Shown here piece after piece: positions 56,867-64,000 of a stretch of DNA of 64,000 nt (its first letter is position 1; every line of letters starts with the position of its first letter). The stretch lies in assembly GCA_025800385.1 (NCBI GenBank), contig JAOXRS010000073.1, positions 1-64,000 of the forward strand, read 5' to 3'. A program made the translations under genes and the position numbers. Under the pieces are notes generated by a model. It was not told the DNA's origin, made no database searches, and worked only from the letters and a program-made list of their open reading frames with translations. Source of the stretch: Candidatus Albibeggiatoa sp. nov. NOAA (GTDB taxonomy: Bacteria > Pseudomonadota > Gammaproteobacteria > Beggiatoales > Beggiatoaceae).

Positions 56867-59440
56867 TTATCCAGCAATAAATGAGCGGGTGTTGCCTTCG
56901 GTATTCAATGGAGGTGAGAATGTAGGAGAGCCTGTATAAGACTCAATTTCAATAAATGAATTAGATATAGCCCCAATATCATCACTTACATTGTGTAAAA
57001 TGTAGTAATCTTTTGAGTTTCCAGCTAGTCTCGTAATTGAGCTATTTCTGACAAACAAACCACGTTGGTTATATATACTGACTAGAATTGCTTGAGGATT
57101 ATTAGCATGGCAGTTAAATGAAGCAGATTCAAAGATGTGCACACCATGACTAGTATTTGAATTGGCAATTAATAAATCATTTGAGTTAACTGTACTTTTC
57201 TCAAAATAGCAGCCAAAACTAGCACCTTTACATACAGTCAGTAAATTTAATGTCACAAATGAATTTGCGGTATAAAATCTATGCTGACTTGCTGCAACTT
57301 TGGTGAGACTTAAATAGCTAGATAGCACACCAAGTGTTACTTGATCTAATGCAATATGTTCGATTTCAAGCCCTGTACACGAATTAATCGTAATAGTATT
57401 TCCAACTAAAATTGTTTTTAACACTTTAACTTGACCCATTGTCAGCGTATTCGCTGGAAAACTAGACTCAGGACAATAATGCTTCACCGTCACGTTATTG
57501 TTTGATATAGCAATAACTTCCCAACCACCTAAATGGACTTCTGGAATACCTGTACCTCCAACACCATGGATTAACAGATAATTACCCACTTCAACATCGC
57601 TCGCATCATTCAATTGCAAAGTCACATCCCAATCACCTGCACTACCCGTAGCACTGATAAAGGACACAATCGTTTTTTCTAAAGGTTCAGCACCTTGAAT
57701 TGTGATATTTTGCAAATTCTGGATTGTTAAGCTTTGATCTAAAACATGTTCACCAGCGGCTAAATCCAACGTGATATGCGCACTAGGTGCAACGACTAAA
57801 TCACTAATAGCCTTAACTGCAGTTGCTAAATCAGGATAATCTTCAGGAATTTTAAAGGTCTTATCTTCAGCAAATGAAAACAAACCTTGTGTGTTACCTA
57901 AAGTATCTTGATGACGGCCATAACTATCTACACGATATTCAGCACTGCACACTAACTGATTGTCTTTCTCTTTCGTGAAACCACCTTCAAGCGTGACAAA
58001 AGCCGCATCGTTATCACCTAAACGAGTGGTTAACTGATTTTTTTGTGCAATCACTTTACCGTTGGTATTGTGGGAAATGTGCATAAACCCTTGATTATTT
58101 TCACGGTCTAGCGCGTAAATTTCACTATTTTGTAAAAACACTTCTGCTGCTTCAGTCGTCATAAAGCTGCCGCAAGGACAAGCCGTTGAACTGAATCTCA
58201 CCCCATCTAAAAACACATCTGCACCATCAAATGCAATTAAGCTAGCCAAATCAGGATGATTGCTGGTGTTTTCGATTCGTACTACGTTCGGCGCAATTTC
58301 AACAGGCCAATCCGCATTCGCATTGGTCATTGTAATATGAGCTTTCTGGCCACGCGCCTGTCCCAACCAATATAACGGGTCAGAATGTTGATCCATTTCC
58401 ATATATGCAATACTCAACGAGGCATTATCCGCCCAGAATAATTGCATGATATTATTAATTTTTAAGCGTTCGATATGTAATTGTGCGCCGTTGACTAAGT
58501 TGATCGCAGTGGCATGAGCTGCCTCAAATTCATTGCGCCAACCGATTGTGGTTTGTCTTGGATATTCGGTTAATTCGATATTTGATGACCAAGTGAGTTG
58601 GCCTTTTTGAAGATATTGCGTATTGTCTAAAAAGATTGGCGCGGCATGATCGGCAAGCACATCGGTACAACCTGTATAGTCAGGATGCCAGATGTTGATC
58701 GGTAAGTTAGCTTCACTATAAATATTAGAATCTTGCGCCCATAACGCCACGCCACTGTGAGAGGTACAAGACGCAGAATAAATCCATAAATCTAATTGCA
58801 TGTCGCCAGATGTGAAAACCGTTGATTTATCGAATTTCAAACAATGGCGCGTACCACGTAATTGAATGTTATTAAAGCGAATGGTGGAATTGATAAAATG
58901 TAATGCAGTTTCATCATAAGCGTGTGCATCACAAATTTGCGAATCAGAAACAACGCCAACAATATCAGTAGAAATCTCATCATCAATTGTATGTGGTGTA
59001 CAAATAATCACAGGATTTTCAGGATCAAATTCACCCGCAGGTTCAAAGTTAATCAAGAAAATATCACGTAGTGCTTGATTTGGTAGAATATGTTGGCCAG
59101 CTGATAGCTTAATCGTATTTGTTGCTGAAGGAATAATGTGCTTGCTTAAAGCTTCTGCTAAAGTGGTTGGATTGTCTGCCGCTTCACCCGTACCTTCTGC
59201 GTGTGGCGCAACGTAAATTACTCGATTGTCAAACGCATTTAATTTAGCATCAATTTCGGTTCTTTTTGCATCCCATGCACTATTAATTTCAGCATTTTTT
59301 TCATCCCACTTATTATCCAACTTGGTCTCAGCATCAGTGACCCGTTGATCGATGGCGGTGATTTTATCAACCACTTCATAGGTTAATTCATCGGTTTGGT
59401 TAACTAATTGGGTTACAGCATTTTCAAGGGTCATTGTCAT
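56867..59440 (-). CDS. Beta-helix tail fibre / tailspike paralogue 3, 857 aa
   Basis: First of the three tandem fibres in transcription order. Coiled coil (VVDKITAIDQRVTDAE), IYVAPHAEGTG, long Asn/Ser-rich beta-helix-like body, second block starting IPEDYPDLATAVKAIS, end motif SPPLNTEGNTRS. The stretch from about 660 to 835 is unlike the other two (TVCKGASFGCYFEKSTVN). 84 nt separate it from the upstream gpH-like gene. Two ATG codons lie close together (MTM); the first fits the ribosome hairpin. Confidence 0.75.
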   Translation of the reverse strand: MTMTLENAVTQLVNQTDELTYEVVDKITAIDQRVTDAETKLDNKWDEKNAEINSAWDAKRTEIDAKLNAFDNRVIYVAPHAEGTGEAADNPTTLAEALSKHIIPSATNTIKLSAGQHILPNQALRDIFLINFEPAGEFDPENPVIICTPHTIDDEISTDIVGVVSDSQICDAHAYDETALHFINSTIRFNNIQLRGTRHCLKFDKSTVFTSGDMQLDLWIYSASCTSHSGVALWAQDSNIYSEANLPINIWHPDYTGCTDVLADHAAPIFLDNTQYLQKGQLTWSSNIELTEYPRQTTIGWRNEFEAAHATAINLVNGAQLHIERLKINNIMQLFWADNASLSIAYMEMDQHSDPLYWLGQARGQKAHITMTNANADWPVEIAPNVVRIENTSNHPDLASLIAFDGADVFLDGVRFSSTACPCGSFMTTEAAEVFLQNSEIYALDRENNQGFMHISHNTNGKVIAQKNQLTTRLGDNDAAFVTLEGGFTKEKDNQLVCSAEYRVDSYGRHQDTLGNTQGLFSFAEDKTFKIPEDYPDLATAVKAISDLVVAPSAHITLDLAAGEHVLDQSLTIQNLQNITIQGAEPLEKTIVSFISATGSAGDWDVTLQLNDASDVEVGNYLLIHGVGGTGIPEVHLGGWEVIAISNNNVTVKHYCPESSFPANTLTMGQVKVLKTILVGNTITINSCTGLEIEHIALDQVTLGVLSSYLSLTKVAASQHRFYTANSFVTLNLLTVCKGASFGCYFEKSTVNSNDLLIANSNTSHGVHIFESASFNCHANNPQAILVSIYNQRGLFVRNSSITRLAGNSKDYYILHNVSDDIGAISNSFIEIESYTGSPTFSPPLNTEGNTRSFIAG

Positions 59441-59444
59441 GTCC

Positions 59445-59458
59445 GATAATCCTTTATC
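59445..59458 (-). promoter_or_regulatory. Ribosome site in a conserved hairpin (fibre 3)
   Basis: Minus strand GATAA-AGGA-TTATC. Compared with the other two copies, G-C became A-T at the second pair on both sides, a compensatory change that keeps the stem. Confidence 0.5.
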
Positions 59459-59524
59459 TTGGCGTGCTATATCATGACTGTAAAAAGAGAGATTCCTTTC
59501 CCTTTCACAGTCCAGACACGTTAT

Positions 59525-60322
59525 TTAAGCTTTCTCTAAAAGTCGTAATCTTTCGCTCATACGTAATTCACGTAAATTTTTCACAATATGGCTAGTCGCT
59601 AAACGTATTAATTCCACCGTCAGCGGGTGAAAACCTAAATCACCATTTTGCTCAACTGTAATTGAATTTGCAGGCACTGCCGCCAATACTAAATTCAACT
59701 GAATATCAAATTTATTAATTGCTGATTTAAAACCTAAATTCTGTTCTAAACTGACTTTAATTTGGATTTCATCGCCAATTGTCCAGCTAAAGCCTGTATT
59801 TAAATCTAAATCAAAATGCGTTGAGCTAAAGATTTCGCTCGCAGTCAAGCTGCCTAGGTTACTGTTATCTGGTGCAACGATGTCAAACACTTCGCTATTT
59901 TCAGTTGCATCAGTACATGTCAATGTATAGTTGCCTGCTTGCGCTTCATCATTAAATGTCTCAATGACTAAAGTATTCGCCGCTACATCAGCAGGCCCAT
60001 AAGTGATATTGGCGAAAGGATTTGGATTACTCCAAATCGCGAACAACGTCCCATCTTCTAAATAAAACCCAACGCCTTTGATCCAATACTCATTGTTACC
60101 GTCAACAATCACGGTTAAATTGACTTGGGTATCTGTCGCACGTAAACCATTTTTAACAGGGAAACGTTCAATTTCGCCTTGTAAACTGGTCATATCTTGG
60201 GTTGGGGTAAAACTTTCATTGGTTAAACCAACCGCAGTAATTTTTAAATCAATGCCATCATTGTCCGCGTTAAATGCCGCTTGCAATCCCGCATCGGTTA
60301 TCGTAGGTATTACGTCAATCAT
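59525..60322 (-). CDS. Phage tail-collar fibre protein (gpH-like N-terminus), 265 aa
   Basis: Resembles the N-terminal domain of P2 gpH-type fibres, which attaches the fibre to gpI: PTITDAGLQAAFNADNDGID (about 6-25), ITAVGLTNESFTPT, WIKGVGFYLEDGTLFAIWS (about 80-98). The usual long distal shaft is absent; the protein ends after a short beta-rich part and a helical tail (LVKNLREL-like). It may therefore be an adapter to which the downstream beta-helix proteins attach (inference). It overlaps gpI by 4 nt (ATGA). Confidence 0.82.
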   Translation of the reverse strand: MIDVIPTITDAGLQAAFNADNDGIDLKITAVGLTNESFTPTQDMTSLQGEIERFPVKNGLRATDTQVNLTVIVDGNNEYWIKGVGFYLEDGTLFAIWSNPNPFANITYGPADVAANTLVIETFNDEAQAGNYTLTCTDATENSEVFDIVAPDNSNLGSLTASEIFSSTHFDLDLNTGFSWTIGDEIQIKVSLEQNLGFKSAINKFDIQLNLVLAAVPANSITVEQNGDLGFHPLTVELIRLATSHIVKNLRELRMSERLRLLEKA

Positions 60323-61344
60323 TCGGCCACCATCGTAATGTGAGTGAAAACAGTTGTTGATAACGCACTGGAAACAGCCAGACCACTATTAGGAGAATGA
60401 ACAGAATACTGCGCTTCAACGGTTCGGTTAAAAATATGTCGGGGATTAATTGCGACCCCAACTTGATAAGGTTTATCAATCGATTGTTGGTAAATGGGTT
60501 TGGTGGTGCGCTTGAATGTATTTCGTGTTTGCGCACTCAGTCCAACGGTGAAAGGCTTATTTATATGTTTATTTTTGTATTCAGTTTGCGTGGTAATGTT
60601 TGTAATATGAGCAGCATCAACACTGGCCGCAACTTGCAAAGGATTGTCTAATGGATCAATTTTATAAATCGGTTTTGTCGTAACTTTTGCTGTATTTGCG
60701 GACTCAATTGCTGCTGCAACCGTAACATTGTGTGGACTAGATTGGCGTTGATAATCGGGCTTGCTGGTAAAACTTGCCATTCCTGCTGAATCAACTGCTG
60801 CTGCAACCGATAAGGCTGAACCTTTAATCTTGCCATCTTCCAAATACGGAGCAATTACATTTTTGAAAATAGTTCTAATCACTAAATCGTAATGCGCACT
60901 GGCAGGCTTATATAAATCGACGTTTTTGCTAATTCGTTGATATTGCTCATAAGATAAAGGGTATGGCGCACGACCATCAGAATGTACGATCAAGAAAAAA
61001 GTACGTGGTGTGCCTTTAGGTGAAGTCTGCCACCATTCAACAATTTCAAAATCAGGTACGCCTGTGAGTTCTAAAATCCGTTGCACTGCCCATCTTGTAC
61101 CTTTTTTGCGATGGATTTCATATGATTCAGCAATCACACGACGCTTGACTTGATCTAGCCAATCTTCATCCCATACATCAACCGACATTGCCCATGCTAA
61201 CCATGGTAAAAATTCCGCAGGACATTCCCACGGATTCCATAGATTTCTAATCTCGTGAACGGGTAAGCTGTCCAAATGTTCGGCAGCAATCTGCTCAATG
61301 TCTAACTCGAGCTGGGTAGAATGACTGGGTAAGATCGATTGCAT
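60319..61344 (-). CDS. Phage tail protein I (gpI), 341 aa
   Basis: Baseplate wedge protein of P2 gpI type. The N-terminal 180 residues carry the family pattern: LELDIEQIAAEHLDSLP, IRNLWNPWECPAEFLPWLAWAMSVDVWDEDW (about 34-64), RVIAESYEIHRKKGTRWAVQ and a WW-TSPKGTPRTFFL strand. The C-terminal half is an extension with a five-fold imperfect repeat (V-AA-DSA-MA--TSKPDYQ / TVAAAIESANTAKVTTKPIYK / LQVAASVDAAHITN ...), each unit 25-35 residues and ending in KP-Y or a similar motif. That extension is not part of usual gpI and may be a structural collar. 1-nt overlap with the next upstream gene. Confidence 0.87.
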   Translation of the reverse strand: MQSILPSHSTQLELDIEQIAAEHLDSLPVHEIRNLWNPWECPAEFLPWLAWAMSVDVWDEDWLDQVKRRVIAESYEIHRKKGTRWAVQRILELTGVPDFEIVEWWQTSPKGTPRTFFLIVHSDGRAPYPLSYEQYQRISKNVDLYKPASAHYDLVIRTIFKNVIAPYLEDGKIKGSALSVAAAVDSAGMASFTSKPDYQRQSSPHNVTVAAAIESANTAKVTTKPIYKIDPLDNPLQVAASVDAAHITNITTQTEYKNKHINKPFTVGLSAQTRNTFKRTTKPIYQQSIDKPYQVGVAINPRHIFNRTVEAQYSVHSPNSGLAVSSALSTTVFTHITMVAE

Positions 61345-61769
61345 TATTCAGCGACACTCATTTGAAATGACATAATGTATTTGCCATCAGTTTGATTCAG
61401 ACTGGCAAACACAACATTGTTTATAAATTGCTCAAATTCTTGCGAAGTAATTTCACCGTCTGACATCGCTTCTTGATGCCATTGACTTGCACTCATGACC
61501 ATTTTCATTACGGCAAAAATATAATTGCGCCAATTAATTGGTTGTGGGTCTAAATCAACACTTTGTTCAATGTTGTAATTCACTTTGACTTTGCCATCGG
61601 TAAAATCTGCAATACTTGGCTCAACCACTTGATCGAATAAGGCTTGAAACTCAGCAGTGGTTAACTCTTTATCGTCGTACGCGTCTTTGCCCCATTCGTA
61701 TAATTTGCTGACGGTTGCAATCGCAAAGGCAAATAATTCAAGGTTGCTTTTTTTAGGTAAATCAATCAT
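61344..61769 (-). CDS. Hypothetical protein between gpI and gpJ, 141 aa
   Basis: Not recognised. Mostly helical and acidic. Two stretches are similar to each other (DDKELTTAEFQALFDQVV, about 36-53; SDGEITSQEFEQFINNVV, about 102-119), so it may be an internal duplication of an EF-hand-like or helix-turn-helix unit. The Asp/Glu positions are too few for me to claim calcium binding. Its position between gpI and gpJ suggests a tail or baseplate part or assembly factor. It ends 1 nt into gpI (TAATG). Confidence 0.7.
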   Translation of the reverse strand: MIDLPKKSNLELFAFAIATVSKLYEWGKDAYDDKELTTAEFQALFDQVVEPSIADFTDGKVKVNYNIEQSVDLDPQPINWRNYIFAVMKMVMSASQWHQEAMSDGEITSQEFEQFINNVVFASLNQTDGKYIMSFQMSVAE

Positions 61770-61843
61770 TTTGATATTCTCTCAGTTGATCGGAACAAAG
61801 GGTTTTATGTTTTAATTCATCATTCCTAATTCATAACTTATAA

Positions 61844-62695
61844 TTATTCGTCGACTCCGCCACTGACCACATTAATTCCACGACAAAATGCCGCTTGCTG
61901 CCTATCAACGACAATGGTGTCCGTTGGCTGATGTAATTCAATCCGCTGCACACCCGCACCATGTAATGCTGCGTAAATCCCACTCAAAGCAATGTCATGT
62001 CCGAGCAAGTGATTTTTTTGTACATATTCGGTAATATTTTTAATCGATTCGGCTTTGACCACAGCGGGGTCAGGGCCATTGTAAAAATACAAAGTCGCAT
62101 CAATTTCATATTCGGTAATTTCAGGCGACTTGAGCACCACTTCATCAGTTAGCGGGCGTTTATCTTCAGCACTGAGTTGCTCATCGACAATTTGCAATAA
62201 TGCATCAGATGGAAAACCATTGTTTTCAACACTTAATACCGTCACTTCAACCACCGATGGTTCAGGGCTAAATACATCCACGTCTTTCACATCGTTAGAA
62301 GCTGTCAATGTCCAATACACATAACTGCCTGTTGCACCACAAGTGCTAATCGCTTCTAACGCTGCCACCGTGCGAGTGCGTAAACGCTCATCAGTTTCAC
62401 CCTCCAAACGCGCCACACCAATATTGGCCGCTAAATTATCTAAATCCGCATCTTTGGCATAAGCCAACATCACTGCTTTTGATGCATCATTAATCCGTTG
62501 GCGCAATAACAATTCACGATACTGATATTGCTCTAACAATTTATACGCAGGGTCAGATTCGACAATAGCCTGATAATCAGGGGCTAAATTACGGAATTCT
62601 GAAATTGCTTGCGCAACCAACTGCTCAATATCCAATGCCTCAATCACATCAGGAAACGGCAGCTTTTCTAGTTCAATGTTGGAAAATGCACTCAT
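61844..62695 (-). CDS. Baseplate assembly protein J (gpJ), 283 aa
   Basis: P2 gpJ-type baseplate wedge protein. Family features: LPFPDVIEALDIEQLVAQAISEF (about 11-33), a helical segment YQYRELLLRQRINDASKAVMLAYA (about 56-79), DLDNLAANIGVARLEGETDERLRTR (about 83-107), and the C-terminal VQRIELHQPTDTIVVDRQQAAFC strands. Length normal. It overlaps gpW by 4 nt. The 74-nt gap to the next gene is the only non-overlapping junction in this part of the operon and holds a low-complexity AT stretch. Confidence 0.9.
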   Translation of the reverse strand: MSAFSNIELEKLPFPDVIEALDIEQLVAQAISEFRNLAPDYQAIVESDPAYKLLEQYQYRELLLRQRINDASKAVMLAYAKDADLDNLAANIGVARLEGETDERLRTRTVAALEAISTCGATGSYVYWTLTASNDVKDVDVFSPEPSVVEVTVLSVENNGFPSDALLQIVDEQLSAEDKRPLTDEVVLKSPEITEYEIDATLYFYNGPDPAVVKAESIKNITEYVQKNHLLGHDIALSGIYAALHGAGVQRIELHQPTDTIVVDRQQAAFCRGINVVSGGVDE

Positions 62696-63120
62696 GAGAT
62701 TATTGGTGTCGTCACAGTTAAATTATCAATGGAAATAGGAGTCACAACTGGCTCTGCTAAATCGTAAGTCATGCCCGCTCTTTCATATTCTGAACGGATT
62801 GCACCAACTAAATTTGGCTCTGGGTTTAATGTCAATTGCATGGTTAAATCTAACTCACCCTGTTTGCTCACCCGTGTGACATTAATTTGAGTCATTTCAA
62901 CCCGTGGTTCATTGGCTCTATCAAACGCTTCCACGCTCGCATAAGCCCATAGCATGAAGTGAGAAGGCGACATCGGTGCGTCCACTAATTGCTGATCCAT
63001 GCCATAGTCGCGCACTAATACCCGCTCACCTTTGCGAGTCATCATCGTATCTTCGATTGATTGTTGTAAGTGTGTGTCACCATCAATCCACTTCCCTGTG
63101 ACCCTGTCCATTCCACGCAT
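62692..63120 (-). CDS. Baseplate assembly protein W (gpW, gp25-like), 142 aa
   Basis: gp25-like lysozyme-fold baseplate protein. Visible motifs: MDRVTGKWIDGDTHLQQSIEDTMMTRKGERV (about 4-34) and LVRDYGMDQQLVDAP, typical of the family. It is the first gene of the minus-strand baseplate operon W-J-hyp-I-H-fibres. The region upstream (63121-63229) is shared with the divergent gpU gene and has an inverted repeat. Confidence 0.9.
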   Translation of the reverse strand: MRGMDRVTGKWIDGDTHLQQSIEDTMMTRKGERVLVRDYGMDQQLVDAPMSPSHFMLWAYASVEAFDRANEPRVEMTQINVTRVSKQGELDLTMQLTLNPEPNLVGAIRSEYERAGMTYDLAEPVVTPISIDNLTVTTPIIS

Positions 63121-63140
63121 GGTTTTCTTACTCGTTTTCT

Positions 63141-63171
63141 AACGGTTCAAATTGTAGCGTTTGAAACCGTT
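63141..63171. promoter_or_regulatory. Inverted repeat in the gpW/gpU divergent region
   Basis: AACGGTTCAAA and TTTGAAACCGTT (one bulged base) around an 8-nt loop. It lies 21 nt from the gpW start, between two divergent genes, and so is a candidate operator or a hairpin in the gpW leader. Confidence 0.45.
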
Positions 63172-63229
63172 TGATATGTATGACGTTTTGTCCTACAAAC
63201 CTGATTTATAAATACTTTAGACTTTTTTT

Positions 63230-63640
63230 ATGGCAAAGAAATTCGTACAAGTGATATGGGGTGGTTACCCGTTTGGGACGAGCACCTCAGCGTTATCAAA
63301 GCTAGATCACACCACCAATTATCGGCATCCGTCACAAAATCGGATTGGTCGGCCTGTGGCATTACAGTTTGTCGGTAAAGGTGATGACAGTATCACGCTA
63401 ACAGGTGAGTATTATCCCGCAGTGTCTGGCAGGGCAAATTTAATGGAACTGGTCAGATTGATTGCGAATCAGGGAAAACCTCATTATTTAGTTGACGGTA
63501 TGGGCATGATTTATGGCAAATATGTTTGCACGTCGGTCAAAGATGGCAAAGATAAGTTAATGGATGATAGTCGTCCGCAGAAAATTAGCTTTACCGTACA
63601 GCTTAAAAAATATTATCCAGATGGTGGAGGGTGGTTCTAA
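63230..63640 (+). CDS. Phage tail protein gpU-like, 136 aa
   Basis: Resembles P2 gpU, a tail completion and assembly protein: VIWGGYPFGTSTSALSKLDH (about 8-27), RPVALQFVGKGDDSITLTGE (about 43-62), ANLMELVRLIANQGKPHYLVDG and PQKISFTVQLKKY near the end. Length typical (about 130 aa). It runs away from gpW and overlaps gpX by 1 nt (TAATG). There is little ribosome site before the ATG. Confidence 0.85.
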   Translation: MAKKFVQVIWGGYPFGTSTSALSKLDHTTNYRHPSQNRIGRPVALQFVGKGDDSITLTGEYYPAVSGRANLMELVRLIANQGKPHYLVDGMGMIYGKYVCTSVKDGKDKLMDDSRPQKISFTVQLKKYYPDGGGWF

Positions 63641-63873
63641 TGGCGCAGTGGTATACCTGTCAGCAAGGCGATATGTTGGATGACATTTGTCACCGTCATT
63701 ATGAATTATCACACAACAAAGCTTTAAGTTTTGTGCTGCAACATCCTGAGAATCAGAATTTAGCGGATCAAGGGGTGTTTTATGAAACAGGACAACAGGT
63801 TTTTTTACCTGATTTACCTAATGAATTAACCGTACAAGAAAACCAACGCCAAATTAAAATTTTTGATGTGTAA
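63640..63873 (+). CDS. Phage tail protein X (gpX, LysM-like), 77 aa
   Basis: Small LysM-type tail protein: WYTCQQGDMLDDICHRHY at the start and VFYETGQQVFLPDLP further on. ATG 63640 is chosen because GGAGGGTGG lies upstream and it gives a TAATG junction with gpU; a GTG at 63631 is also open. In P2-like tails gpX acts in tail assembly at the tail tip. Confidence 0.87.
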   Translation: MAQWYTCQQGDMLDDICHRHYELSHNKALSFVLQHPENQNLADQGVFYETGQQVFLPDLPNELTVQENQRQIKIFDV

Positions 63874-63882
63874 GTCTAATGA

Positions 63883-64000
63883 ATGACAAGCAAATTACAA
63901 AAACTCAAATATGAATTATTAAAATCTCAAGAATGGCGCGTGCTTGAAATCACCGTATGGTATTGGGTTTCAGGCTGGTTTTTATTGATTATTTTCACCG
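63883..64000 (+). CDS. Start of a small membrane protein, runs off the window
   Basis: The frame is open to the right edge: a basic amphipathic start (MTSKLQKLKYELL) and a hydrophobic, Trp-rich segment from about residue 20 (ITVWYWVSGWFLLIIFT). It follows gpX by 9 nt. A holin-like or other membrane protein of the tail cluster is possible, but too little is visible to name it. Confidence 0.55.
   Translation, partial: MTSKLQKLKYELLKSQEWRVLEITVWYWVSGWFLLIIFT

Overview
The window looks like an AT-rich gammaproteobacterial chromosome. Multicellular or filamentous sulfur oxidisers of the Thiotrichales/Beggiatoaceae are my best guess, because long LRR, ROCO GTPase, caspase-like and WD40-STAND genes sit beside a P2-like tail module. 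This is inference from gene content; no rRNA or other marker gene is present.

Region 1 (1-41.6 kb and 47.2-49.2 kb) is an island of recognition and signalling proteins. It holds nine exported leucine-rich-repeat (LRR) proteins, from 607 to 1974 aa. They share a signal peptide, a beta-rich domain with a Cys-x4-Cys start, and a reiterated 'header - LRR array - cap' unit. Eight of the nine are preceded by nearly the same promoter: a TTGCAA-like -35, usually a 16-bp spacer, TATACC, and about 37 nt to the ATG. A ninth promoter copy stands alone beside a mutated start codon. The remaining gene (15485) instead has what looks like a class II CRP promoter. Between the LRR genes lie two ROCO-type GTPases (LRR-Roc-COR; one runs off the left edge), a ROCO pseudogene, and two large STAND NTPase/WD40 proteins, one with an N-terminal caspase-like domain. 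Relics of LRR genes in the intergenic gaps, a gene broken by a nonsense codon and a frameshift, and domain-permuted members show that the family is being reshuffled by recombination.

Region 2 (41.6-46 kb) is a three-gene minus-strand operon. It encodes a ferritin-like iminophenyl-pyruvate dimer synthase-type enzyme, a LodA/GoxA-type quinoprotein amino-acid oxidase (candidate cysteine tryptophylquinone residues D499, C503, W567), and its LodB-like flavoprotein partner, which in known systems makes the cofactor.

Region 3 (46-47.2 kb) is poor in genes: one small hypothetical protein and a relic of an Rpn/PD-(D/E)XK transposase tail.

Region 4 (49.3-64 kb) is a contractile-tail module of P2 type: gpV spike, three tandem paralogous beta-helix fibres or tailspikes, a gpH-like fibre, gpI, a hypothetical protein, gpJ, gpW, then gpU, gpX and a partial membrane protein at the right edge. 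No capsid, terminase, integrase or lysis gene is visible here, so a prophage remnant, a tailocin or a prophage continuing to the right are all possible.
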